This document shows positions 1 to 7,228 of a DNA stretch of 64,000 nucleotides, piece after piece. Below the pieces are notes generated by a model that did no database searches, was not told the DNA's origin, and saw only the letters and a program-made list of their open reading frames with translations. A program made the position numbers and the translations under genes. Every line of letters begins with the position of its first letter. The stretch's first letter is position 1. The stretch is from assembly GCA_030147525.1 (NCBI GenBank), contig JASBVF010000001.1, forward strand, positions 124,001 to 188,000, given 5' to 3'. The stretch is from Bacteroidota bacterium (GTDB lineage Bacteria; Bacteroidota; Bacteroidia; Chitinophagales; Saprospiraceae).

Positions 1-636
1 CACGAAGTCCTGGTATTTCCAGTTTTTCCAATCCGCTTCGGTGACCATACCGGAAATTTTACAAAAAACATTTTCCTGCTTCGCAATCTCTCGCATCATC
101 GTTGCCCAACCGTCAAATTTGCTGTCCCGGATGTAGGGTTTGGCGAGGTGGTCAATCACGAATTTTTGATGGGGAAACCGCCGCACGAAATCCAGCACAG
201 CCCCGAGCTGGTGCGGAAAAACCAGGATGTCGTAGGTGAAACCGTGCGATTCCAGCGCCGCAATACCCCGGCAGAAATTTTTGCGAAGCAAAAAATTCAC
301 GTCCCGCTCCGCCTGCACGATGTGGCGGAAACCGGCCAGTTTTTCAAATTTTGAAAAATAGTCCAACCGCTCGCCAACGTTATCAGCCTGCAGGTCCACC
401 CAACCAACAACGGCTTTGATAAAATCATGTTTTTCAGCGAGTTGCAGTAAAAAATGAGTCTCTGCTTCCGACTGGTCGGCCTGCACAGCGACGCAACCTT
501 CCACATCGTGGGCATCGAGTTCGGGTTTCAGATCGGCGGGCAGGAAGTTCCGCCGGATGACTTTCATCGAGTCGTCGATCCAGGCGTCCCGCACGGGGTC
601 GAAGTGCCAGAAATGTTGGTGGGCGTCGAGGGTCAT
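1..636 (-). CDS. Amidohydrolase family 2 (L-fuconolactonase-like), C-terminus outside window
   Basis: This is a metal-dependent TIM-barrel hydrolase of the amidohydrolase_2 / COG3618 type, which hydrolyses sugar lactones such as L-fucono-1,5-lactone or related cyclic substrates. The N-terminus MTLDAHQHFWHF carries the HxH metal motif (His6, His8) at the end of strand 1. Further on come a typical GWVDLQ segment, a VIDHLAKP motif holding another conserved His, and KISGMV. About 212 residues are present and the frame is open to the window edge, so the C-terminal third is missing. The ATG at 636 places the HxH where the family has it. The downstream methyltransferase ends 21 bases upstream on the same strand, so the two may be co-transcribed. 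The substrate cannot be told from this sequence. Confidence 0.88.
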   Translation of the reverse strand, partial: MTLDAHQHFWHFDPVRDAWIDDSMKVIRRNFLPADLKPELDAHDVEGCVAVQADQSEAETHFLLQLAEKHDFIKAVVGWVDLQADNVGERLDYFSKFEKLAGFRHIVQAERDVNFLLRKNFCRGIAALESHGFTYDILVFPHQLGAVLDFVRRFPHQKFVIDHLAKPYIRDSKFDGWATMMREIAKQENVFCKISGMVTEADWKNWKYQDFV

Positions 637-656
637 GCAGCTGAATTTTTGTGCTG

Positions 657-1334
657 CTAAAGGTCGGAAATTTTCCAAACGACCATGCATTTGTCAGCAA
701 AAACGCCGTCCATCTCCGTACACTGCTCGTTGATTTCCGCTACTAGTTCCGGGAAGTTGAAGGGTGGTTTGAAAAAATTCAGGGGCCGCCAGCCGCCAGT
801 CGGGATGTCCAAATTTTCCGGTTCTTCGTGAAAATGCGTGGTGGCGAGGTAAGTCGCTCCGCTTCGTTTGATGTTGGCCAGTGCGGCGTGAATATCATCG
901 AATGAAAGATGCACGAGGCAGTCCCGGCAAAAAATCAGGTCGCATTTAGGGAGCGGATCTGAGAGTAAATTGAGGTGAAGGAAGTGGCGATTTTCGCTGG
1001 CAAAGCGGGCATTGTTTTTTTCAACCAAAGCCTGCACGATATCACCGCCGGTGTATTTTATGTTTTGAAAATCAACATGTTGCATCCAGTTGAAGTCGCC
1101 GCAGGGCAGGTCGAGGAAGGATTTCACGCCCAGCTTTTTCAAAAGAGATGGCAATTCGGCGGCAAGAACTTTGGTTTGTTCGATGGAGGAACCTTCACCG
1201 GAGACGGACTCGGGGTTTTTTACCAGCCAAGCCTGCGTATCGTGGATTTTGGTGAAAACTTCGGCTACGTCCAGCCCTTCCAGTTCTTGTTTCTTAGCGT
1301 AAGTGTAGAGATGGGCCCTGGATGTTGATTTCAT
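657..1334 (-). CDS. Class I SAM-dependent methyltransferase
   Basis: This 225-residue protein has a Rossmann methyltransferase core. Motif I is FLDLPCGDFNW at about residues 73-83, the acidic residue of motif II is in GGD (about 97-98), and a post-II segment DLIFCRD (132-138) is followed by a helix resembling the usual 'LVHLSFDD'. These match small-molecule methyltransferases of the Methyltransf_25/11 group. The N-terminal 60 residues are helical and unassigned. The protein sits between lpdA and an amidohydrolase on the same strand, which does not indicate a substrate. A long hairpin separates it from lpdA. Confidence 0.8.
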   Translation of the reverse strand: MKSTSRAHLYTYAKKQELEGLDVAEVFTKIHDTQAWLVKNPESVSGEGSSIEQTKVLAAELPSLLKKLGVKSFLDLPCGDFNWMQHVDFQNIKYTGGDIVQALVEKNNARFASENRHFLHLNLLSDPLPKCDLIFCRDCLVHLSFDDIHAALANIKRSGATYLATTHFHEEPENLDIPTGGWRPLNFFKPPFNFPELVAEINEQCTEMDGVFADKCMVVWKISDL

Positions 1335-1348
1335 TGGTGGAGGATTGG

Positions 1349-1407
1349 CTCCCGCAGATTGAGCAGATGTGCGCAGCTTTTTCAGCTATCAGCGCAATCT
1401 GCGGGAG
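1349..1407. repeat. Long inverted repeat of CGCAGATT type
   Basis: Perfect 13-base arms (1349-1361 and 1395-1407, arm CTCCCGCAGATTG) flank a 33-base spacer that itself carries partial copies of the unit (GAGCAGATG, GCGCAGC). There is no T-tract on either strand, so it does not look like a simple intrinsic terminator. It lies between the stop of lpdA (1414) and the start of the methyltransferase gene (1334). The unit resembles CGCAGATT-type intergenic palindromes I associate with Bacteroidota genomes; that association is from memory. Confidence 0.7.
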
Positions 1408-1413
1408 AATATT

Positions 1414-2817
1414 TTAAATATGCAACGCCCGGTTATCCGTCGCAGCCAGCGCCGCTTCCTTCACCGCTTCCGCAAAGGTCGGGTGCGCATGGCTCATGCG
1501 GGCGCAGTCTTCCGCTGAGGCCCGGAATTCCATGAGCGCAACGGCTTCGGCGATCAAATCAGCGACCCTTGCGCCGACCATGTGCATGCCGAGAATTTCA
1601 TCCGTTTCCTTGTGGGCGAGGATTTTTACCATGCCCTCCGTGTCGGTGCTGGCACGGGCACGGCCGAGGGCTTTCATCGGAAATTTACCGGATTTGTAAG
1701 GCACGCCGGCCTCCTTCAATTGCTCCTCAGTCTGACCGACGCCAGCTACTTCCGGCCAGGTGTACACCACGCCAGGGATGAGGTTGTAGTCGATGTGCGG
1801 GTGCTGCCCGGCGATGGTTTCGGCGACGAAAACGCCTTCCTCTTCGGCTTTGTGGGCAAGCATAGCGCCCTGCACTACGTCGCCGATGGCGTAGATGCCG
1901 GGGACGTTGGTTTGCAAATGTTTGTCCACCTTGATGCGGCCTTTTTCATCTTTCTCGACGCCGGCATTTTCCAGGCCGAGGTTATCAGTGTAAGGCCTGC
2001 GGCCAATGGCGACGAGGCAGTAGTCGGCTTCGAGGTTGAAGGTATCTTCGCTGTCACGCTTCTGCACTTCCACGACGACGCCTTTTTTCGTAGCTTTCAC
2101 GGTGTTCACTTTGTGTTTGAGGTGAAATTTCATCCCCAAACCCTTCAGCGCCCGCTGCAATTCCTTGCTGCAATCGCCGTCCATGCCTGCAATGATGCGG
2201 TCGAGGAATTCCACAACTTCCACTTCGGTACCCAGGCGTGCGTACACGGAACCAAGTTCCAGCCCGATCACGCCGGCGCCGATGATGACCATGCGCTTCG
2301 GCACGGCTTCGATGTTGAGCGCTTCGGTGGAGGTAATGACTCGTTTTTTATCGTAATTGAAAGCCTCCGGCACGATGGGTTTGGAGCCGGTGGCAATGAT
2401 GGTTTTGTCCGTTTCGATTTCTTCCTTCGAGCCGTCCGGCTTGGCGATGCTGATTTTATTGGCGCTAACGAACGAACCGTGGCCGGTGAAGACGTCGATT
2501 TTATTTTTTTTCATCAAAAAATCGATGCCTTTGGTAGTTTGCTCCACCACTTCGTTTTTGCGCTTGATCATCTGCGGCATGTTGACCTTGAGGTCTTTCA
2601 GGTTGATGCCGTGCAGTTCGAATTTTTCTTTGGCGTTGTGGTAGTGTTCGGAGCTGTCGAGCAGTGCTTTTGAGGGAATGCAACCCACGTTGAGGCAAGT
2701 GCCGCCGAGGGTGTTATAGCGTTCGATGAGGGCAGTTTTCATGCCCAGCTGAGCGCAACGGATGGCGGCCACATAGCCGCCGGGGCCGGAGCCGATGACG
2801 GTAACGTCGTATTTCAT
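1414..2817 (-). CDS. lpdA: Dihydrolipoyl dehydrogenase
   Basis: This is the E3 flavoprotein of 2-oxoacid dehydrogenase complexes and the glycine cleavage system; it reoxidises dihydrolipoamide with NAD+. Its 467 residues are the normal length. The sequence shows the FAD-binding GSGPGGY motif at residues 9-15, the redox disulfide GGTCLNVGCIPSK (Cys41 and Cys46), the second dinucleotide-binding motif VIGAGVIGLELGS near 178, the FAD motif YAIGDV, and the C-terminal HAHPTFAEA with the catalytic His. No E1 or E2 gene is nearby, so it probably serves several complexes. A TACTTTTG -7-like box lies upstream at 2844-2837 on the minus strand. Confidence 0.97.
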   Translation of the reverse strand: MKYDVTVIGSGPGGYVAAIRCAQLGMKTALIERYNTLGGTCLNVGCIPSKALLDSSEHYHNAKEKFELHGINLKDLKVNMPQMIKRKNEVVEQTTKGIDFLMKKNKIDVFTGHGSFVSANKISIAKPDGSKEEIETDKTIIATGSKPIVPEAFNYDKKRVITSTEALNIEAVPKRMVIIGAGVIGLELGSVYARLGTEVEVVEFLDRIIAGMDGDCSKELQRALKGLGMKFHLKHKVNTVKATKKGVVVEVQKRDSEDTFNLEADYCLVAIGRRPYTDNLGLENAGVEKDEKGRIKVDKHLQTNVPGIYAIGDVVQGAMLAHKAEEEGVFVAETIAGQHPHIDYNLIPGVVYTWPEVAGVGQTEEQLKEAGVPYKSGKFPMKALGRARASTDTEGMVKILAHKETDEILGMHMVGARVADLIAEAVALMEFRASAEDCARMSHAHPTFAEAVKEAALAATDNRALHI

Positions 2818-2843
2818 TTTGTTAAAAATTTTTATTCAAAAGT

Positions 2844-2881
2844 AAACCTGCCAGCAAGCCGGATGGAATGCTGGCAGGTTT
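2844..2881. terminator. Hairpin between ricT and lpdA
   Basis: 13-base perfect arms (AAACCTGCCAGCA, 2844-2856 and 2869-2881) flank a 12-base loop. The best T-tract follows on the plus strand (GTGTTTTTTTTTG). On the minus strand, where both neighbouring genes lie, the tract is interrupted (TTTACTTTTG). It may act as a leaky ricT terminator. The lpdA -7-like box TACTTTTG overlaps the last base of the stem, so stem formation and lpdA initiation are physically adjacent. Confidence 0.6.
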
Positions 2882-2925
2882 GTGTTTTTTTTTGTTTGAA
2901 CACCTCTCAGGCGGGGTGGTTTGGA

Positions 2926-4371
2926 TTAGTCCTGTTTATCTTCTCCACCTTTTCCTTTTCCACCCCGGCCCCTGTTCCGGCGGTTTTTACCCCGGTTGCG
3001 GCCTCCGCCACCTTCCTTTTTTTCACCGGATTGCTGTTTTGGAGCCTGAGCTTCCGGCGTTTTGGGTTGGTTGGACTTATCTCCATCCTGCCTTTGACCT
3101 CTGTTGCGGCCTCTGCCCCGGCTTTTTCCTCTGCCGCCTTCCCTTTTTTCGGAGGGGGCATCAGGTTTCTGAGTTTGCTCGTTTGGTTTTTCACTGCGGT
3201 TTTGAGGTTCATTTCTACCGCCCCGGTCCCGGTCTCTGTTCCGTTTTTTCTTTTTGCGCCGGTGTCTTTCTTCCGGAGGAAGTTCGATGACTCCGGTGAC
3301 ATCCCCGACACCAAAATCGGGCTCTTCGGTTCGTTCGATTTCCTGAAGTACCTGCAAGACGGCCAGATCATCGGGAAATTCTCCCCTGCGATTTTTTTCC
3401 CGCACGGAGCGTACCTGCTCAAGGTCGAGCGCGTACATGCGGCCCCGGCCGTGTTCGTGCTCGTAACCGTAGTACATGAGGCCTTTGAAAATATCCGTTT
3501 TCACCAAAACGGCAATGCCATGCTTGGTTTTCAGCTTCTCGGCATCTTCCGGGAAGTTAGAAAGCGCCTCCATGTAGGTGTCCAGCTCATAATTCAGGCA
3601 GCATTTCAATCGGCCGCACTGACCTGAAAGCTTTGCCTGGTTGATGGCCAGATTCTGGTAACGGGCCGCAGCAGTGGACACTGTGCGGTATGAGGTGAGC
3701 CAGGTGGAACAGCAAAGCTCACGGCCGCATGGGCCGAGGCCGCCGACCCTGGCTGACTCTTGCCTTGCGCCAATCTGGCGCATTTCAATTTTGATTTTAA
3801 ATTCTTTTGCGAAATGACGGATCAGCTCACGGAAATCAACCCGGCCATCGGCGGTGTAGTAAAAAGTTGCTTTTTTTCCATCACCCTGAAACTCGACGTC
3901 GCCGATTTTCATATTCAGCTTGAGGGTTCGGGCAATGGCCCTTGCCCGGATCATGGTGGGGATTTCGGAGCTTCTCACCTCGTCGAGCTTTTCCAGGTCC
4001 CGCTCGTTTGCCTTGCGAATTACTTTTGGAAAAAAACCATCTTCAGGTACCCGTTTCTTCCGCATTTGCAGGCGAACAAGTTCGCCGGAAAGCGAGATAC
4101 GGCCTACATCACAGCCGGACTGTGTGTCCACGACGACCATGTCGCCGGTAGCTGCTCTTGTGAACGGTTGGTTATAATAAAACGCCTTTCTGGCGCCATT
4201 TTTAAAACTGACCTCTACGACGTTAAAGGTTTCAACGTCTTCAATTTCCATGGTGGCGAGCCAGTCGTAAGTATTGAGCCGGTTGCAGCCTCCGGTGCTG
4301 CAGTTTCCGTTGCTTCTACACCCGATGGGTTGTCCGTCTTTCAGATTAACTGAACATCCTGCACATGCCAT
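2926..4371 (-). CDS. ricT: RicT/YaaT-like PSP1-domain protein with long basic tail
   Basis: This protein belongs to the PSP1/YaaT (RicT) family, which in Bacillus is part of an Fe-S-containing complex that affects mRNA maturation by RNase Y; the role in Bacteroidota is not established. The N-terminus has an extra cysteine cluster (Cys3, Cys6, Cys18, Cys24, Cys29). The PSP1 core, about 45-300, carries the family signatures GLGPCGRELCC (Cys215, 220, 221) and GQCGRLKCC (Cys252, 257, 258). From about residue 365 the chain becomes a low-complexity Arg/Gly/Lys-rich tail ending in GRGGKGKGG, which looks RNA-binding. It lies downstream of holB (delta-prime) on the same strand, and yaaT lies next to holB in Bacillus as well, which supports the assignment. 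Confidence 0.9.
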   Translation of the reverse strand: MACAGCSVNLKDGQPIGCRSNGNCSTGGCNRLNTYDWLATMEIEDVETFNVVEVSFKNGARKAFYYNQPFTRAATGDMVVVDTQSGCDVGRISLSGELVRLQMRKKRVPEDGFFPKVIRKANERDLEKLDEVRSSEIPTMIRARAIARTLKLNMKIGDVEFQGDGKKATFYYTADGRVDFRELIRHFAKEFKIKIEMRQIGARQESARVGGLGPCGRELCCSTWLTSYRTVSTAAARYQNLAINQAKLSGQCGRLKCCLNYELDTYMEALSNFPEDAEKLKTKHGIAVLVKTDIFKGLMYYGYEHEHGRGRMYALDLEQVRSVREKNRRGEFPDDLAVLQVLQEIERTEEPDFGVGDVTGVIELPPEERHRRKKKKRNRDRDRGGRNEPQNRSEKPNEQTQKPDAPSEKREGGRGKSRGRGRNRGQRQDGDKSNQPKTPEAQAPKQQSGEKKEGGGGRNRGKNRRNRGRGGKGKGGEDKQD

Positions 4372-4396
4372 TTTCTATTCGGATTGAGTAGGAATC

Positions 4397-4475
4397 GAGA
4401 ATTGAGAATTGAGAATTGAGAATGAAATACCGTGGCAACATTCTCAATTTTCCATTCTCAATTTTCCATTCTCAA
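4397..4475. repeat. Short-tandem-repeat palindrome, GAGAATT heptamer
   Basis: The left arm holds three perfect GAGAATT heptamers plus GAGAATG (4397-4424). The right arm is the reverse complement in a 14-base register (CATTCTCAATTTTC repeated, from 4439 to about 4475). The right arm runs into the 3' end of holB: its last codons (R-M-E-N) and its stop at 4458-4460 are repeat sequence. The element lies between the start of ricT (4371) and the end of holB. There is no T-tract. Confidence 0.85.
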
Positions 4476-5567
4476 AATTTTATTCAATTTAATTGATACA
4501 TCCAGAAAAAGTAGTTTCTGGTTGGCATTTCGTTCTATGAAATAGGCACAATCGTTAAATAATTCAGCGATGCGCTCTACTTGCCCAAAACTGATAATTT
4601 TACTGAGGTTCTGGGCGGTTTTTAATTCGTTTGACAACAGCCTTACCTTCATGCTGCCGGTCGTTTTAAAGACCATGTATTCCCGCATAAAATGCAGGGC
4701 GTATTGTAAAAATTGTTTTTGGTTTTCACGGCCCAGCCCGGCAAAATTTTCAACCCAGCCTGCCATATCTACACCATTTCCAAGGTAGCATTTCCGCATC
4801 CAGTCAAGGAACAGGGCTGAGTTATCATTTTCAGGTTGTCCGGCAATTTTCAGGGCTTCATTGAAATCTCCATCTGCCAGTTGGGCAGCGGCCCGGGCTT
4901 TTTCCGGTGAAAAATTTTTCATCTGAACAAGCCCCTGTTCAACGTCCTCATCAGTCAGACGGTTAACCTTGATCAGCTGGCACCTCGAAAGGATGGTGTT
5001 CAAAATCAGCTCCTGATTTTGCGCAACGAGGATGAGCAGCGTGTCGTCCGGTGGTTCTTCGATGAGTTTCAGCAGGCGATTACCCTCCTTGCCGAGGTAT
5101 TCAGGCAGCCACATGATGAGGATTTTATAGCGGCCTTCAAATGTTTTCAAGCTGAGCTTCCGGATGATGTTTACGCACTCTTCCTTGTTGATGTTCCCTT
5201 GCTTGTTTTCGGCGCCGATTCGCTGGAGCCATTGGTTGACGTCGAGGTAGGGGTTTTCAGGAATTGCCGTCCGCCATTCGGCGAGGTGCATGTCGCTGGT
5301 CACGTTGGTTCCTACCGTCGGGTAGGAGAAATGCAGGTCGGGGTGGATCAGTTTTTCCACTTTCAGACAATTCCTGCACGTGCCACAAGCGTCGCCGTCC
5401 GATTTGTTTTCACAAAGCGCATACTGCGCAAACGCTATCGCCAATGCCAGATCGCCACTCCCCTGCATCCCCAGCAAAAGCAAGGCATGCGGGATGCGTT
5501 CATGGTCTGCCATGCGCCGCAAAAGGTTTTTGGCAGTTGACTGGCCGATAACGTTTTTAAATAACAT
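4458..5567 (-). CDS. holB: DNA polymerase III delta-prime subunit
   Basis: This is the clamp-loader AAA+ subunit delta-prime, 369 residues. Near the N-terminus it has LLLGMQGSGDLALA where a Walker A would be; the Lys is replaced by Asp, so it should not hydrolyse ATP, as is usual for delta-prime. Four cysteines (CENKSDGDACGTCRNC, about 52-67) form the family zinc module. A Walker-B-like region and the SRC motif (ILSRCQLIKV) follow. The last few codons and the stop are formed by the flanking tandem-repeat palindrome. It is followed on the same strand by ricT. Confidence 0.92.
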   Translation of the reverse strand: MLFKNVIGQSTAKNLLRRMADHERIPHALLLLGMQGSGDLALAIAFAQYALCENKSDGDACGTCRNCLKVEKLIHPDLHFSYPTVGTNVTSDMHLAEWRTAIPENPYLDVNQWLQRIGAENKQGNINKEECVNIIRKLSLKTFEGRYKILIMWLPEYLGKEGNRLLKLIEEPPDDTLLILVAQNQELILNTILSRCQLIKVNRLTDEDVEQGLVQMKNFSPEKARAAAQLADGDFNEALKIAGQPENDNSALFLDWMRKCYLGNGVDMAGWVENFAGLGRENQKQFLQYALHFMREYMVFKTTGSMKVRLLSNELKTAQNLSKIISFGQVERIAELFNDCAYFIERNANQKLLFLDVSIKLNKILRMEN

Positions 5568-5611
5568 TCGATTACTGATTGCTGGTTAATTGTGCCTTAG
5601 TGAGCTAACAA

Positions 5612-6253
5612 TCAATTGTTTAACCATTCTAAAATTTCATCATCCAAGGGACTTACGGAGGAAGGAAGGTATTTGACGATATGGCCTTGCTCGTCGAGAA
5701 GATATTTTTGAAAATTCCAGGTAACCTGACTGTCGAGGACGCCATTTTCGGATTTTTTCGTCAGCCACTGGTAAACCGGGTGTGTTTTTATGTCAATTTT
5801 TGCTGCAATGGGAAACGTTACCCCAAACCGCCGGGTACAAAACGCCCGGATTTCTTCATTCGATCCCGGTTCCTGGCCGCCAAAGTTGTTGGCGGGGAAG
5901 CCGACTATAACTAATTTATCCTCAAACTCCTCGAATATTTCCTGCAATTGCTGGTATTGCGGCGTGAAGCCGCATTCGGAAGCAACATTGACCACTATGA
6001 TTTTTTTACCGGCAAATTCGGCAAAATCAATTTCTTCGTCTTCTATTCCTTCTACCTTGAATGTATGAATCGTGTTCACTTGTTTTTTTCCATTGAAAAT
6101 TTTGAACAGGTCAAAGGTAAGAGAATTTGATTTTTGGAAGGTAGTTTTTATCGTTGTTGATGCCGGATGGCTGCTGGCCGGGGTTTCAGAAAATGCCGGT
6201 CGGAAGAAAAAGCCTGCAACGAAACAATTAACAATTATTCGCAATGAAAGCAT
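5612..6253 (-). CDS. Glutathione peroxidase family protein (Cys type), probably exported
   Basis: This is a thiol peroxidase of the GPx family. The catalytic Cys is in NVASECGFTPQY, with Cys where animal enzymes have selenocysteine. The Gln is in FGGQEPGSNEEI and the Trp-Asn pair in VTWNFQKYLL, so the tetrad is complete. The core of about 160 residues begins near VNTIHTF. The 50-residue extension starts with a hydrophobic stretch (LRIIVNCFVAGFFF) that may be a signal peptide. With the ATG at 6253 the gene overlaps the divergent YkoF-like gene by 10 bases. A shorter cytoplasmic form from a GTG near 6079 is the alternative, so the start is uncertain. It probably reduces lipid or hydrogen peroxides using thioredoxin. 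Confidence 0.88.
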   Translation of the reverse strand: MLSLRIIVNCFVAGFFFRPAFSETPASSHPASTTIKTTFQKSNSLTFDLFKIFNGKKQVNTIHTFKVEGIEDEEIDFAEFAGKKIIVVNVASECGFTPQYQQLQEIFEEFEDKLVIVGFPANNFGGQEPGSNEEIRAFCTRRFGVTFPIAAKIDIKTHPVYQWLTKKSENGVLDSQVTWNFQKYLLDEQGHIVKYLPSSVSPLDDEILEWLNN

Positions 6254-6492
6254 CTGTAGAAATAAGCATGTATCCGCTCGACGCTGAGTATGGAACGGCC
6301 ATTCTGAAGTTTATCCAGCGCCTGCGGCAGCATGAGGGCCTCGAGGTGCAGACAAACACGATGAGCTCCCAAATTTTTGGTGACTATGACGTGGTCATGG
6401 CCGCTCTCACGAAGGAAATGAAAACTTCATTTGAAGAGGATAAAGCCATCGTGATGGTAATGAAAGTGGTAAATCTCGACCTGAAGCCTTAA
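6244..6492 (+). CDS. YkoF/MTH1187-like thiamine-binding-fold protein
   Basis: This small protein has 82 residues and a ferredoxin-like alpha/beta fold. It matches the MTH1187/YkoF superfamily in its N-terminal VEISMYPLD, the central VQTNTMSSQIFGDYD and a helix with EMKTSFE. Relatives bind thiamine, hydroxymethylpyrimidine or similar small molecules, but single-domain versions are mostly uncharacterised. Its start overlaps the 5' end of the divergent peroxidase gene, and its stop is only 4 bases from the end of the convergent lytT gene, so it is a very compact insertion. No thiamine genes or TPP riboswitch are nearby. Confidence 0.8.
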   Translation: MKASVEISMYPLDAEYGTAILKFIQRLRQHEGLEVQTNTMSSQIFGDYDVVMAALTKEMKTSFEEDKAIVMVMKVVNLDLKP

Positions 6493-6496
6493 TTTT

Positions 6497-7228
6497 TCAG
6501 AGTTCCCGTTTCCACAATCTTCCGGCGATGAGCGTGTTGAAAATCGTCTCCTGTAAGCTCCGGCTTACCGGGATTCGCTTGTCTTTAATAACAAGCTGAT
6601 TGCCATCCACCAACTCTACTTTTTCGAGGGAAACCAGAAACGACCGGTGTACCCGGAGGAATCGCTCGGGCGGCAACTCTTTTTCCAACTGCTTGAGTGA
6701 TAGCAGGGTGAGGTAGCGTTTTTGAACGGTGTAGATGAAAACGTAATCTTTTTCACTTTCGAAAAACAGCACATCGTCAAGTTTGATTTTGATGAACTGG
6801 CCATCACTTTTGATGAAAAAATAATCCTGTCCGGTGTTGGTTGGTTTGGGTGTAGCAGGCTGGCGCTGCATTTCAAAAAAAGATTTAGCCTTATTGGCAG
6901 CTTTCAAAAAACGCTGGAAAGAAATAGGCTTCACAAGGTAGTCCAGTGCATTTAGCTCAAAACCTTCAATGGCGTAATCGCGGTAAGCAGTCGTGAAAAT
7001 AACTGCCGGAGGGTTTTCGAGGGAGCGAACGAACTCCGTCCCGGTGAGGTCGGGCATTTGGATGTCCAGAAACAACAGGTCCACCTCTTTTTTGTGTAAA
7101 ACTTCATTCGCTTCAATTGCACTTTTGCAAGAGTCGACCAATGAAAGAAAAGGCGTTTGCTCAACATAGCCGGCCATTCCTTTGCGGGCTACCGGCTCGT
7201 CATCTACTACCAAGCATTTGATTGTCAT
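6497..7228 (-). CDS. LytTR-family response regulator
   Basis: A two-component response regulator of 243 residues. The N-terminal receiver domain has the acidic pair in VVDDEP (Asp9, Asp10), the phosphoacceptor Asp55 in LFLDIQMPD, Thr in TTAYRDYA and Lys in DYLVKPIS. A LytTR DNA-binding domain spans about 137-235, including FFESEKDYV and FLRVHRSFLV. Its start overlaps the stop of the upstream kinase gene by 4 bases (ATGA), so the pair is translationally coupled. Targets are unknown. Confidence 0.95.
   Translation of the reverse strand: MTIKCLVVDDEPVARKGMAGYVEQTPFLSLVDSCKSAIEANEVLHKKEVDLLFLDIQMPDLTGTEFVRSLENPPAVIFTTAYRDYAIEGFELNALDYLVKPISFQRFLKAANKAKSFFEMQRQPATPKPTNTGQDYFFIKSDGQFIKIKLDDVLFFESEKDYVFIYTVQKRYLTLLSLKQLEKELPPERFLRVHRSFLVSLEKVELVDGNQLVIKDKRIPVSRSLQETIFNTLIAGRLWKREL

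Noticed and set aside
1582-2673. A 1.1 kb open frame antisense to lpdA
   Set aside because: It mirrors the codon pattern of a clear dihydrolipoyl dehydrogenase and its protein has no recognisable features.
4397-4475. Possible CRISPR array
   Set aside because: The repeats are contiguous 7-mers in opposite orientations with no spacers, and no cas genes are present.
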